Source: SABI01 sp963663665 (GTDB lineage Bacteria; Spirochaetota; Spirochaetia; Sphaerochaetales; Sphaerochaetaceae). Taken from it: 64,000 nt of DNA. This document shows positions 9,527 to 17,233 of this stretch, piece after piece. The notes beneath the pieces were generated by a model, which saw only the letters and a program-made list of their open reading frames with translations, made no database searches and was not told the DNA's origin. The position numbers were made by a program, and so were the translations under genes. Location: assembly GCA_963663665.2 (NCBI GenBank), contig CAXXKP010000009.1, positions 1 to 64,000 on the forward strand, in the 5' to 3' direction. How positions within the stretch are numbered: position 1 is the stretch's first letter; every line of letters begins with the position of its first letter.

Positions 9527-9990
9527 GAAATATTACCCCCTTTATTTAAGAGAACTGAGAGATTCTGAGATGCCGGTTTGAAAAGAGGTTCGCTTAATGA
9601 ACAGAATTCCTCATAGGCAGGAACATTCCATAGTTCCATATAGGTGCTGACAGCTAGAAGAACAGACTCTTCTTTTACATTGAGGTTTATCTTAGCTCTG
9701 AGTTGAGGAGGAATTAATAAACGACCAGCTTTATCAAGATCACATTCCATAGCCTGCCCAATAATGAATCTTTGTAAGAGACGGGTATCAGAATTAAACA
9801 TAGCTCCATTCCCATCCATGATGTTCTTTCTCACAAATTCAAAATATGTGGGTGTCATAATCCATAAACAGTTTTCAACCGATCTAGTAATGATAAGTGA
9901 AGTGTTATCTTCTAAGGCTGCTCTGAGCCTTGAGGGGATGAGTACTCTTCCTTTTTCATCAATAGTATTTCGATATTCACCGGTTAACAT
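9523..9990 (-). CDS. mraZ: transcriptional regulator MraZ
   Basis: First gene of the division operon. Two tandem SpoVT/AbrB-like DNA-binding halves are visible, each with the DxxxR hallmark: IDEKGRVLIPSRLRAAL (about residues 11-27) and LDKAGRLLIPPQLRAKI (about 83-99). Its 155 aa are typical. MraZ forms ring oligomers and binds short GTGG repeats in its own promoter, repressing the dcw cluster in several bacteria. Candidate repeats lie upstream here (see 10028-10076). Confidence 0.96.
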   Translation of the reverse strand: MLTGEYRNTIDEKGRVLIPSRLRAALEDNTSLIITRSVENCLWIMTPTYFEFVRKNIMDGNGAMFNSDTRLLQRFIIGQAMECDLDKAGRLLIPPQLRAKINLNVKEESVLLAVSTYMELWNVPAYEEFCSLSEPLFKPASQNLSVLLNKGGNIS

Positions 9991-10027
9991 CTATTTTCCT
10001 TTATAAAGAACATAAAAAGTGTACTAA

Positions 10028-10076
10028 TTTACCACTATTTACCATTAATCATAGTCTACCCTCCACTTTCCCTCAA
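10028..10076 (-). promoter_or_regulatory. mraZ (dcw) promoter with candidate MraZ operator repeats
   Basis: Read on the minus strand, TTGAGG (10071-10076) and TATGAT (10048-10053) are separated by 17 bp, a good sigma-70-type promoter. The spacer contains GAAAGTGGAGGG. Just downstream of the -10 lie two direct repeats, TGGTAAATAG and TGGTAAATTAG, 10 bp apart. The AAAGTGG/GTGG core and 10-bp periodicity match known MraZ boxes. Their position over and after the -10 would suit autorepression. The operator role is inferred. Confidence 0.6.
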
Positions 10077-10230
10077 CAATGATTCATTCTAATTAGTAGT
10101 TCTTTTTCTCATCTAGTGGGAGAAGTGCTATACATTTGTATTGCAAAACAAGAAAAATGGGCCATTTGGAAGGGTAAAGGGATTGAGAGTGATATAAAAA
10201 GGGGGTATTGTAGTTGTGAAGGAATTACTT

Positions 10231-10464
10231 ATGAATAATGTAGATGATTACAGAAGATATTATGCACGATTGACCGATCAAGAAGGTGTTTTTGAGTACA
10301 TAGTGAGAATTGGAACTTCTGGTTGTTTTGTCACAGATGAAGCAAATGATTGGGAAAAAGATGAAGATTATAAAGATGAAGCTATGAGCAATGACCACAT
10401 CTATACGGAATTAACGTATGATGAGGCACATAGTGCTCTTAAAAAGTGGAATAGAGAATTATAA
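10231..10464 (+). CDS. small acidic protein of unknown function
   Basis: Seventy-seven residues from the ATG at 10231, which has GAAGGA seven bases upstream; an in-frame GTG at 10216 would add five residues. The protein is acidic and rich in Asp, Glu and Tyr (EANDWEKDEDYKDEA), with no membrane segment and no Cys pair. It is divergent from mraZ and convergent with the GH57 gene. I recognise no family. Codon use looks like its neighbours and a proper ribosome site is present, so it is probably a real gene. Confidence 0.6.
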   Translation: MNNVDDYRRYYARLTDQEGVFEYIVRIGTSGCFVTDEANDWEKDEDYKDEAMSNDHIYTELTYDEAHSALKKWNREL

Positions 10465-10516
10465 AAGTAATTATATTTTTCCACCACCCAACAAGGTGGC
10501 GGAAAGTGGGAAAAGA

Positions 10517-12136
10517 TTAAGCGTTATACCGGTTTCTTTTTGAGTCTGGGTCAAAAATATTATAATCAATATCGGGGAAGATGTTATCTCTCTTTTCTGA
10601 TTTCACAAGCCACTCAGTATTAACAGCATTCTTACACATGTGCTCATATACCACATTAAAATTCTTAAGATGGTCGATTAATCGTTTTTTTGCATACGAG
10701 GTGCTTGTTCCATTATGGATAATAAAGGGCCAGTCACTTGCCATAGAAAGAAGTACCTCTCTTGCTGCCTGGTTCAAGAATCTCATTTTCAAGGATGTCT
10801 GATGAGGGAATCTAATAGCTAACTCTTCAATTCTCTCAATCGCTTTGTGAATGTGCCTGTAGGTGAAGACATTCGAACCATCTGTCCATACATCAGCATA
10901 GCCCCCCTCTCCCCAGCTACTGAATGCTGGAATTGCCTCTTGGGCTTCAGGGTACTTGATTGTGTAATCAAGTTGGGTAAGAAGGGAGGTCTTTTCTGAT
11001 TTCGCTGCAAGTCTAATAACTTCTTCTAACCAGTCAATTCCTTCATACCACCAATGCCCAAACAACTCAGTATCAAATGCTAATGTATAATAAGGTGGTC
11101 GATCGAGATGCTTCTCTAATTTCTCAGTTTTATTATTAACTTCATAGATGAAATTTTGGGCGTGCTCTTTTATTTTATGTTGAGCAGCCTCAATATTATA
11201 ATACTCTTTATCATTGCCTTTACTTGTGATAGCAAAGTATTTGTACCCAGTGAAGACTCTCACTTCAGGCTCATGAATATAGGGTCTTATATATTCTAAT
11301 GGGAGGTCATATCCAATGTCTCTATAGAATTCTCTATATATAGGATCACATGGATATCCCTCAACATTTGACCATACAAGATTAGTGAGATGAAAATCTC
11401 GAGCAAACCCATAAACTCCATTAGGAGTTGTAATAGGCGCATAATTTCCTCTTTTTATAGGAGTATCACTCAAAGCAAATGCTTGTGCTCCAAGTTGGAA
11501 GAATGAAAGTTCCTCGTCCTTCAAATACTCTTCAAGTCCTGGGTAATATCCACATTCAGGGAGCCAAAATCCTTTAGGGCGACGTTTAAAGTAGTTTATG
11601 TGAGATTGTACTGCAAGCTCTACTTGAGCATTCACTGCTGCAGGATATTCACTATATAGAGGGAGAAAAGCATGAGTGGCAGCTGTAGTGATGAGATCTA
11701 AGTGTCCACTCTCTTCTAGGTCTCTAAACCCACTTAAGATATTACACTGATAGGTTTCAAAATAATCTTTTACGTTCGCTACTATTTGATCAAGGTATTT
11801 GTGAACTAAGGGAAGTATTTCTGGATTTTCAACTTTACACCTTATCACTTCTTTCTCACCAAGTTCTTGGTGTAGTCGTAGATAATTTGTAAATCGACCT
11901 TGTAGAATTGGATCTGAGAGCATTGTACAAAGAGTCGGAGAAAGGCTAATAGTGAGTCTAAAAGGAACCTCTTGCTCTTTTAACCTTTTTAGCATTCTCA
12001 ATAAGGGAAGATACGTTTCACTGATAGCCTCAAATAACCAATCTTCTTCTAGGAATTTAGGGTATTCAGGATGTCGAACAAATGGCATGTGCGCATTAAG
12101 TATAAATCCAATTGAACTTTTAGGTGTTGCCTTCAT
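10517..12136 (-). CDS. GH57 1,4-alpha-glucan branching enzyme
   Basis: Glycoside hydrolase family 57 protein of 539 aa. It begins with GFILNAHMPFVRHPEYP, followed by EDWLFEAISETYLPLL, typical of the GH57 branching-enzyme (DUF1957) group. The nucleophile motif GFWLPECGYYPG (Glu about residue 194) and the acid motif AFDTELFGHWWYEG (Asp about 355) are both intact, and a helical C-terminal domain follows. Known members of this type introduce alpha-1,6 branches into alpha-glucan in the cytoplasm. It overlaps the DUF4912 gene upstream by 4 bases, so the two are one operon. No glycogen synthase or phosphorylase is in the window. Confidence 0.85.
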   Translation of the reverse strand: MKATPKSSIGFILNAHMPFVRHPEYPKFLEEDWLFEAISETYLPLLRMLKRLKEQEVPFRLTISLSPTLCTMLSDPILQGRFTNYLRLHQELGEKEVIRCKVENPEILPLVHKYLDQIVANVKDYFETYQCNILSGFRDLEESGHLDLITTAATHAFLPLYSEYPAAVNAQVELAVQSHINYFKRRPKGFWLPECGYYPGLEEYLKDEELSFFQLGAQAFALSDTPIKRGNYAPITTPNGVYGFARDFHLTNLVWSNVEGYPCDPIYREFYRDIGYDLPLEYIRPYIHEPEVRVFTGYKYFAITSKGNDKEYYNIEAAQHKIKEHAQNFIYEVNNKTEKLEKHLDRPPYYTLAFDTELFGHWWYEGIDWLEEVIRLAAKSEKTSLLTQLDYTIKYPEAQEAIPAFSSWGEGGYADVWTDGSNVFTYRHIHKAIERIEELAIRFPHQTSLKMRFLNQAAREVLLSMASDWPFIIHNGTSTSYAKKRLIDHLKNFNVVYEHMCKNAVNTEWLVKSEKRDNIFPDIDYNIFDPDSKRNRYNA

Positions 12137-12870
12137 TCTCTATTGCCTCTTTTTGAATCGAGCATATTAAATATCTCGTATATCGGGGTAGAATCAACTA
12201 ATATGCCCCCCTTTGTGATAACCGATGAAAACATTAGATGAAATGCACTCTCATCCTCTACAAGTGCTTCAGGATTATTGTAATAATAACCTGCACAACT
12301 TGTCACCTTGTTCGAAGAACACAAGATTCCGCTTTCGCCTAAGGAATCAATATAATGGAGAGAAACATAATAGGTTTCTCCGATATTAGGAAGATTCACA
12401 TTCCATGAGATATCATCAAGCCCAACACCGATATCAAAGCTATCTGCTACTGATTCTGCCTCATCACATTGATTCACTCTAAGAAAAAACTCCACAGTAG
12501 TATCATGTTTAGTTAATTTTTCCATTTCAGTAGGGCATACACTCCAATAGGCATGCGCCCATGAAGGGTCTTTGAGTAATAGATGAATTGATGTTTCCCG
12601 ATATACATCGGGGAGGTCTACTACTCCAGGAAGTTCCCCAACTTGATAATCCTTACTTTCATCAACTAACGAATTAAGAAAACGCTTTTGGGTTGAAGGG
12701 GAATAGAGAGCACTCATCGTAGGAAGTCCTCTGCCGAACTCGTCATAAAAATCGTGTAAAGCTTCAATTAGATCTTCCTGATTTAGCAGATCAGCACCAT
12801 CTATTCCATGCTTAATCGCGATATAACGTAACTCTGTTATTGATAAAGCTTCGATATTGGGGATGATCAT
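12133..12870 (-). CDS. DUF4912 domain protein with Rho_N-like N-terminus
   Basis: Protein of 245 aa. Residues about 5-40 (LSITELRYIAIKHGIDGADLLNQEDLIEALHDF) resemble the small helical Rho_N/SAP-like fold. The middle (ETSIHLLLKDPSWAHAYWSV, then SWNVNLPNIGETYYVSLHYID) matches the DUF4912 pattern of an immunoglobulin-like, carbohydrate-binding-looking domain. DUF4912 proteins commonly sit beside GH57 alpha-glucan enzymes in spirochaetes and cyanobacteria. The 4-base overlap with the GH57 gene supports a shared role, perhaps substrate targeting. No catalytic function is evident. Confidence 0.75.
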   Translation of the reverse strand: MIIPNIEALSITELRYIAIKHGIDGADLLNQEDLIEALHDFYDEFGRGLPTMSALYSPSTQKRFLNSLVDESKDYQVGELPGVVDLPDVYRETSIHLLLKDPSWAHAYWSVCPTEMEKLTKHDTTVEFFLRVNQCDEAESVADSFDIGVGLDDISWNVNLPNIGETYYVSLHYIDSLGESGILCSSNKVTSCAGYYYNNPEALVEDESAFHLMFSSVITKGGILVDSTPIYEIFNMLDSKRGNRE

Positions 12871-12918
12871 ATGAACTCCTATTATTGTTGTATAAGAAAT
12901 GTATCATTACGATAAGTC

Positions 12919-12947
12919 ATGTTAGAGAATTCACATAAAAGTGTCAA
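12919..12947 (-). promoter_or_regulatory. sigma-70-type promoter of the DUF4912-GH57 operon
   Basis: On the minus strand TTGACA (12942-12947) and TAACAT (12919-12924) are separated by 17 bp. The predicted transcription start is about 40 bases before the DUF4912 ATG at 12870. This is sequence inspection only. Confidence 0.6.
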
Positions 12948-13029
12948 CATAGATACTCTAGCATAAAATAAGGATCTCTTTTATAGAGGAATTTCACACA
13001 AGATCTAAGAAATAAATTCCTCTCAAAAT

Positions 13030-14079
13030 TTAGGAGACTATCATAACAAAAATTTTAATAACGAGAGGAAATATCGTGATACACGAAATCAAACGAAGCA
13101 TTTGAAATAGCGCAATTACCGGGGAAGAATAATTCATCTCACTTGCAACAAGAGCTATATCGCTCGCACCAGCTGGAATTGAACAAAAAAGAGTAATCCC
13201 TTTATTCATTCCTGTTACCTTAGAAACTAATATTGCTAAAAGTGAATGAATTATAAGGAACCCTAAAAACATGATAAGGACAGGAACTATTAACTCTTTA
13301 AGACCAGTAATTGTGCCCATTGTTACTCGACTTCCAACTAATACACCAGCGGCAATCTGTGCACCTTGCCGAAATTGTATTGGAAAGAGTGTGGGCGTAA
13401 TAAAAATATTTGCAATTGAAGTTGCAACAAGGGAACAAAGCATTGCTGGCACAGGTATAAATGGAATGAACGAGCCTGCAAAACCCGCGGTTGTTCCAAC
13501 GATTACTGTGTAGATAATCCTCTTGAGGCGTGATGTAATTACCTTCCCCTCCCCTCGAGAAGATGCATCTTCTTTAAAGGATTCTTCATGCCTCAACACA
13601 TAATGTATGAACGAGGGAAAAATAAGAAGGGATAAGAGAAGCCTACTTAGTTGCATTAATGCAACAGATGCTACATCAGCTCCAAGTTGATCTGCCATTA
13701 TGACACTTTCAGTTACCCCACCAGGAATAGTACCCATTAGAGAGCTTAATAAATCTAATGGAGATACAAGAGCAATAATTGAGCCAACTAACAAGTTCGT
13801 CACAACCATTCCCCCAATAAGCAGAATCGCTGGAAAAAGGAGTGATCTAATATCGAGGATATCTTTTTTAGTGAAAGAGGAACCAATAAGTGTTCCACTC
13901 ACTATCTGAAGGATTATTGTCAGATACGGAGGAGCAATTACACTACCACTTAGAATATTGAAAATCGAAACAGCTACGATTCCCCCTACAAGAAGTCCTG
14001 CGGGGAATTTCAAGAATTTGAAAAGCAATCCACCTATTGTAGATATTAACAATGCTATTATGAGAAAAGGTAAACTCAC
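13030..14079 (-). CDS. AbrB-family (PF05145) membrane transporter
   Basis: Polytopic protein of 349 aa with about ten hydrophobic segments and two internally similar halves. Each half begins with a glycine-rich helix and contains a G[TS]xxGS-type motif (SGTLIGSSFTKKDI near residue 65; AAGVLVGSRVTM in the second half), and LMGTIPGGVTESVIMADQLGAD sits after the first half. This is the AbrB duplication pattern, annotated as putative permease or ammonia monooxygenase-like. It is the last gene of the acid-catabolism locus, 9 bp after a TIM-barrel gene, so it may carry a pathway substrate or product. Confidence 0.8.
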   Translation of the reverse strand: MSLPFLIIALLISTIGGLLFKFLKFPAGLLVGGIVAVSIFNILSGSVIAPPYLTIILQIVSGTLIGSSFTKKDILDIRSLLFPAILLIGGMVVTNLLVGSIIALVSPLDLLSSLMGTIPGGVTESVIMADQLGADVASVALMQLSRLLLSLLIFPSFIHYVLRHEESFKEDASSRGEGKVITSRLKRIIYTVIVGTTAGFAGSFIPFIPVPAMLCSLVATSIANIFITPTLFPIQFRQGAQIAAGVLVGSRVTMGTITGLKELIVPVLIMFLGFLIIHSLLAILVSKVTGMNKGITLFCSIPAGASDIALVASEMNYSSPVIALFQMLRLISCITIFPLVIKIFVMIVS

Positions 14080-14088
14080 ACTCCTCTC

Positions 14089-14907
14089 CTATCGAAAAAA
14101 TGAGCCATATGACCCGCGTAAAAAATCGATACATCGTGCTGCTGCAATATCAGGATCAGGTAAGGGAAGAATTTCTGCTGATACCCATCCCTTATAATCT
14201 ATTATTGTTAATGCTTGGAGAATTTCATCCCAATTCATGTGCCCATCTCCTGGCGCATGTCGGTTAGTATCAGCAAAATGAATGTATGAAACATAGCGTT
14301 TATTTCTAATAAGCGATTGCCCAATATGATCATCCTCTATATTCATGTGAAACACATCAGGCATAGCAGAAAAATTACTTCTATTAATTTTATCAAGAAG
14401 TATTGCAGCTTCATCAAGGGTGTTTATAAAATCGATCTCATACCTATTCACAGGCTCTAGAATAAGAGTTACTCCCTTTTTTTCAGCATAATCAGCTACA
14501 AAATGAGCCATATCTAAAAAAAGTTCTAGGGCAACATCTGGGTTTTTATCACCGATACTACCGCGTGTTCTACCTATATTCACCAGTTGCCCAAAATCAC
14601 TCGCAAGATCAATAAACCCGCAAAATGTTTTCTTTAATTCTTCTCTTTTTTGTAAATTTTCTTCAGTAAAAGAAAGGCCTCTAGCTGCCCACACCTGTCC
14701 ACTACTGATAGCAGAAACATCCATACTATTCTTTCTTAATAGAGCCCGCAAGTCTGCCCTTGTAATCTCATCAGGCCTTTTAAGAGCAAGTTCAACCCCA
14801 TCGAACCCTAAATCACTAGCTTTTTTTATTGATTCTTCTAAACCTCTGAATACAACAAACGCATTCATCATAGCTTCACTACCTGCAACAGCTACTGATA
14901 ATTTCAT
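14089..14907 (-). CDS. sugar phosphate isomerase/epimerase-type TIM-barrel protein
   Basis: Protein of 272 aa in the xylose isomerase-like TIM-barrel superfamily (AP endonuclease family 2 fold). Metal-binding positions are visible: LILEPVNRYEIDF (Glu), MPDVFHMNIED (Asp/His), YIHFADTNRHAPGDGHMNWDEIL (His, Asp) and the terminal GWVSAEILP (Glu). The HADTNRxxPGxGxxD pattern resembles hydroxypyruvate isomerase and tagatose or psicose 3-epimerase relatives. Substrate unknown. It sits between a second, divergent TIM-barrel gene and the AbrB transporter; isomerisation of a keto-acid or ketose intermediate is inferred. Confidence 0.8.
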   Translation of the reverse strand: MKLSVAVAGSEAMMNAFVVFRGLEESIKKASDLGFDGVELALKRPDEITRADLRALLRKNSMDVSAISSGQVWAARGLSFTEENLQKREELKKTFCGFIDLASDFGQLVNIGRTRGSIGDKNPDVALELFLDMAHFVADYAEKKGVTLILEPVNRYEIDFINTLDEAAILLDKINRSNFSAMPDVFHMNIEDDHIGQSLIRNKRYVSYIHFADTNRHAPGDGHMNWDEILQALTIIDYKGWVSAEILPLPDPDIAAARCIDFLRGSYGSFFR

Positions 14908-14929
14908 AAATTTCCCCTTAATATAAATT

Positions 14930-15841
14930 TCATATCATTCTCCATGCATCACGGAGAGTTCTCTTTGCATTACTTATTACAAGTCTTGGGTCTTCATCAC
15001 CTTGTGGTTTTACTTCAAAGCTTAAAATTGGCCTACGTTTGGTATCAAGATATCCAATTGATAAAAGCTTTTTGAGATAGTGAGAAAGATACTCACTGTC
15101 ATTTTCACTTCCTTGATACCCAAAAGCAGGATGAGTATCTCCATAGTATGGGTGAGAGGCATCTCCTATGATGGTATTTCCCATATGTGCATGCACAATG
15201 TACTCACTAATTGGGTCAATTGATTCATCCAAAGTTTCCTGAAGCATTGGGATATGTGAACAATCGACCATTAGACCAAAATTATCTACCTTAGCTGTTA
15301 CTCTTTGAGCATATTCTTTCGCTAAATAAGATGGACCAACAAGGCTTTTTTTATCAATATCAAAATCAAAAATCTCATGAGTCACTATCATATTACCCTT
15401 ACTCGTTGCATAATTGCATAGGTCGATGGTGCTTTCAACAAGAGCATCAAGATATTCAACTTTTCTTTCTTCTTCAAATTCTCGAGAGAGAAACTGAAAA
15501 TCAAGCGCCCCAAACTCATATGCTTCATCAATCCCACCTTTGAGTAGTTCTACAGCTCTTCTTCGTTCTCCTTCATGAAGAGAATTAATATTTGCATTCT
15601 CAGAGAACAATATAGAATGTCCACTGTAAGTAAGATGAGCATGACTATTATGTATAAGAGTTGGAACGATGTTCTGTAATGATTGAAAAGGTAATTTACC
15701 AATCTCAATAATCTCAAACATATCATCATACAACAACTCTTTAAGTGTATGAATATATATCTCCTCACTCTCGCTACATTGGGGGAATGCCATTGAGTGA
15801 ACAATTCCAATTCTACAATAATCATGGATTGATTCTGTCAT
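14930..15841 (-). CDS. second xylose isomerase-like TIM-barrel protein
   Basis: Protein of 303 aa, longer than and only distantly similar to its downstream neighbour. Metal-ligand candidates occur in the usual order: NMIVTHEIFDFD (Glu), GLMVDCSHIPML (Asp, His), IVHAHMGNTIIGDASHPYYGDTHPAFG (His, His) and ILSFEVKPQ (Glu). This fits the AP_endonuc_2/xylose isomerase fold. It begins one base before the end of the racemase-family gene upstream, so it belongs to the same operon. The reaction is unknown. Confidence 0.7.
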   Translation of the reverse strand: MTESIHDYCRIGIVHSMAFPQCSESEEIYIHTLKELLYDDMFEIIEIGKLPFQSLQNIVPTLIHNSHAHLTYSGHSILFSENANINSLHEGERRRAVELLKGGIDEAYEFGALDFQFLSREFEEERKVEYLDALVESTIDLCNYATSKGNMIVTHEIFDFDIDKKSLVGPSYLAKEYAQRVTAKVDNFGLMVDCSHIPMLQETLDESIDPISEYIVHAHMGNTIIGDASHPYYGDTHPAFGYQGSENDSEYLSHYLKKLLSIGYLDTKRRPILSFEVKPQGDEDPRLVISNAKRTLRDAWRMI

Positions 15842-16501
15842 TTATTCACCTAATGCCTTCACGATTGAGTCGATACATAGATCAAAAGAAGAGAGCGTTC
15901 TCACAGTGGTAAATGCCTCAATGCGATCGGTCATATGAGCCATCGAGGCTTGAGAAAGTACAATAACATCATATCCTCTCCCGTTCTTTGCAAGGTTAAG
16001 AAGAAGTGTATCATGTAATTCCTTATTCCCCTTTTTTAAAGCATTTATTGCTTCAGGATCACAATATCCATCGATCTCTATCTCTTTTTGCTCTTTTAGG
16101 GCAATATTTTTAATTTTATGTATCGTAGGGTCTAGTGCTGAAGATGCTGTAGCGAGAACACAGATTCTATTTCCAACTACCACGGCATTCTCACACATTG
16201 CATCATCTATCGCAATAATTGGAGTCGTGATAAATTCCCTCATTCTGTCAATATATGGGGAAAGTGTTGAGCATGTAACAACAATGATATCAGGGTTAGT
16301 GAATTGAATATTCATCATAATAGAGAATAACCGCATTAAATTATCTTTTGAAAATAATCCACCCTTGCGAGCTGCATCATTAGCGAGATATTCATCAACA
16401 ACATGATCAATTATTGTTCCAGAGGGAACAGCTACTGGCAAATGAGTGGAGAAATTATCATACACACTTTTCACTGTATGAAGGAGAATAATCCTTTTCA
16501 C
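15842..16501 (-). CDS. Asp/Glu racemase superfamily protein, single catalytic cysteine (paralogue 2)
   Basis: Protein of 219 aa. The first catalytic cysteine is present in IIVVTCSTLSPYIDRM (about residues 74-89), followed by the IAIDDAMCENAV region. The position of the second catalytic Cys, usually in a VLACAGMA-like motif, reads VIVLSQASMAHM, with Gln instead of Cys. The gene is a clear paralogue of its upstream neighbour and overlaps it by 4 bases. With one Cys, a two-base racemase mechanism is unlikely; an isomerase, decarboxylase or lyase role is possible, as in other members of the superfamily. Confidence 0.8.
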   Translation of the reverse strand: MKRIILLHTVKSVYDNFSTHLPVAVPSGTIIDHVVDEYLANDAARKGGLFSKDNLMRLFSIMMNIQFTNPDIIVVTCSTLSPYIDRMREFITTPIIAIDDAMCENAVVVGNRICVLATASSALDPTIHKIKNIALKEQKEIEIDGYCDPEAINALKKGNKELHDTLLLNLAKNGRGYDVIVLSQASMAHMTDRIEAFTTVRTLSSFDLCIDSIVKALGE

Positions 16502-17160
16502 ACTTCCTCCTTAAGTAATTGAGCAACATAGGAGATGCAAGAAGTGGTACTTCCAAGAACTGGAATACCACGAAGCAGTTCTCCTTCTTGTGCAAGATGT
16601 GCCATAGAAGCTTGAGCTAATACAATCACATCACACTCTTTTGCTTCTTCAATTCGATGGAGAACCTTCTTATCATGAGTAGCCAGGTCGCCTTTTTTCA
16701 TCTCTTCATATGCAATTTCATCATAACTACTTGTGATCTTTACAAGTTTATGTTGCAAATCTGCTTCTCTATTAAGAGAGGAAATGGTTGGCTCAATGGT
16801 ACTTTTTGCAGTTGCTAGAACAGTAATTCGAGTCCCATATTCAATAGCTAGGCGACACATTGCTTGGTCAATTGTGACAATGGGAATTCTAAAAAGAGAG
16901 CGCATGGTATTGACTATAGGAGTTAAGGTACTACAGGTTGTTATAATAAGATCAGCGCCTGTAGCTTCACAGTTTTTTAAATCATTATAGAGTCGATTTG
17001 TATTTTCAATAGTAAATTTGCCCTTTACTTGTGGGTCACTTGCAAGAAAATCATCTAAAAGATGATGGTACATTACTTCAAAGGGAAGAATAGAGGAAAG
17101 TTGTGTAGAAAATGTAGATAATACTGGTAGAACTGTATAGATAATCGCTATTCTCTTCAT
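16498..17160 (-). CDS. Asp/Glu racemase superfamily protein, single catalytic cysteine (paralogue 1)
   Basis: Protein of 220 aa. It matches its neighbour along the whole length: IAIIYTVLPVLSTF at the N-terminus, the cysteine motif LIITTCSTLTPIVNTM, IVTIDQAMCRLAI, and VIVLAQASMAHLAQEG where the second active-site Cys is again replaced by Gln. The ATG at 17160 follows GGAGAGGA with good spacing. It is the first gene after the long hairpin that follows tctC. The pair may form a heteromer or act on two related substrates; function unknown. Confidence 0.8.
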   Translation of the reverse strand: MKRIAIIYTVLPVLSTFSTQLSSILPFEVMYHHLLDDFLASDPQVKGKFTIENTNRLYNDLKNCEATGADLIITTCSTLTPIVNTMRSLFRIPIVTIDQAMCRLAIEYGTRITVLATAKSTIEPTISSLNREADLQHKLVKITSSYDEIAYEEMKKGDLATHDKKVLHRIEEAKECDVIVLAQASMAHLAQEGELLRGIPVLGSTTSCISYVAQLLKEEV

Positions 17161-17181
17161 AAAATCCTCTCCTTAGAAATG

Positions 17182-17220
17182 ATTCTATCAATTCTAAGGA
17201 AATCTTAGAATTGATAGAAT
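17182..17220 (-). other. intercistronic 17-bp perfect hairpin between tctC and the racemase pair
   Basis: Arms 17182-17198 and 17204-17220 (ATTCTATCAATTCTAAG and its exact complement) flank a 5-base loop. On the transcribed (minus) strand no U-run follows, so it is not a classical intrinsic terminator of the upstream gene. Such hairpins often protect the 3' end of a binding-protein message and raise its level over downstream genes. That role is inferred. Confidence 0.75.
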
Positions 17221-17233
17221 TTTTGTATTATAA

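Noticed and set aside
10480..10506. Inverted repeat CCACCACC/GGTGGCGG between the small acidic gene and GH57 as a terminator.
   Set aside because: One mismatch and no T-run on the 3' side in either direction.
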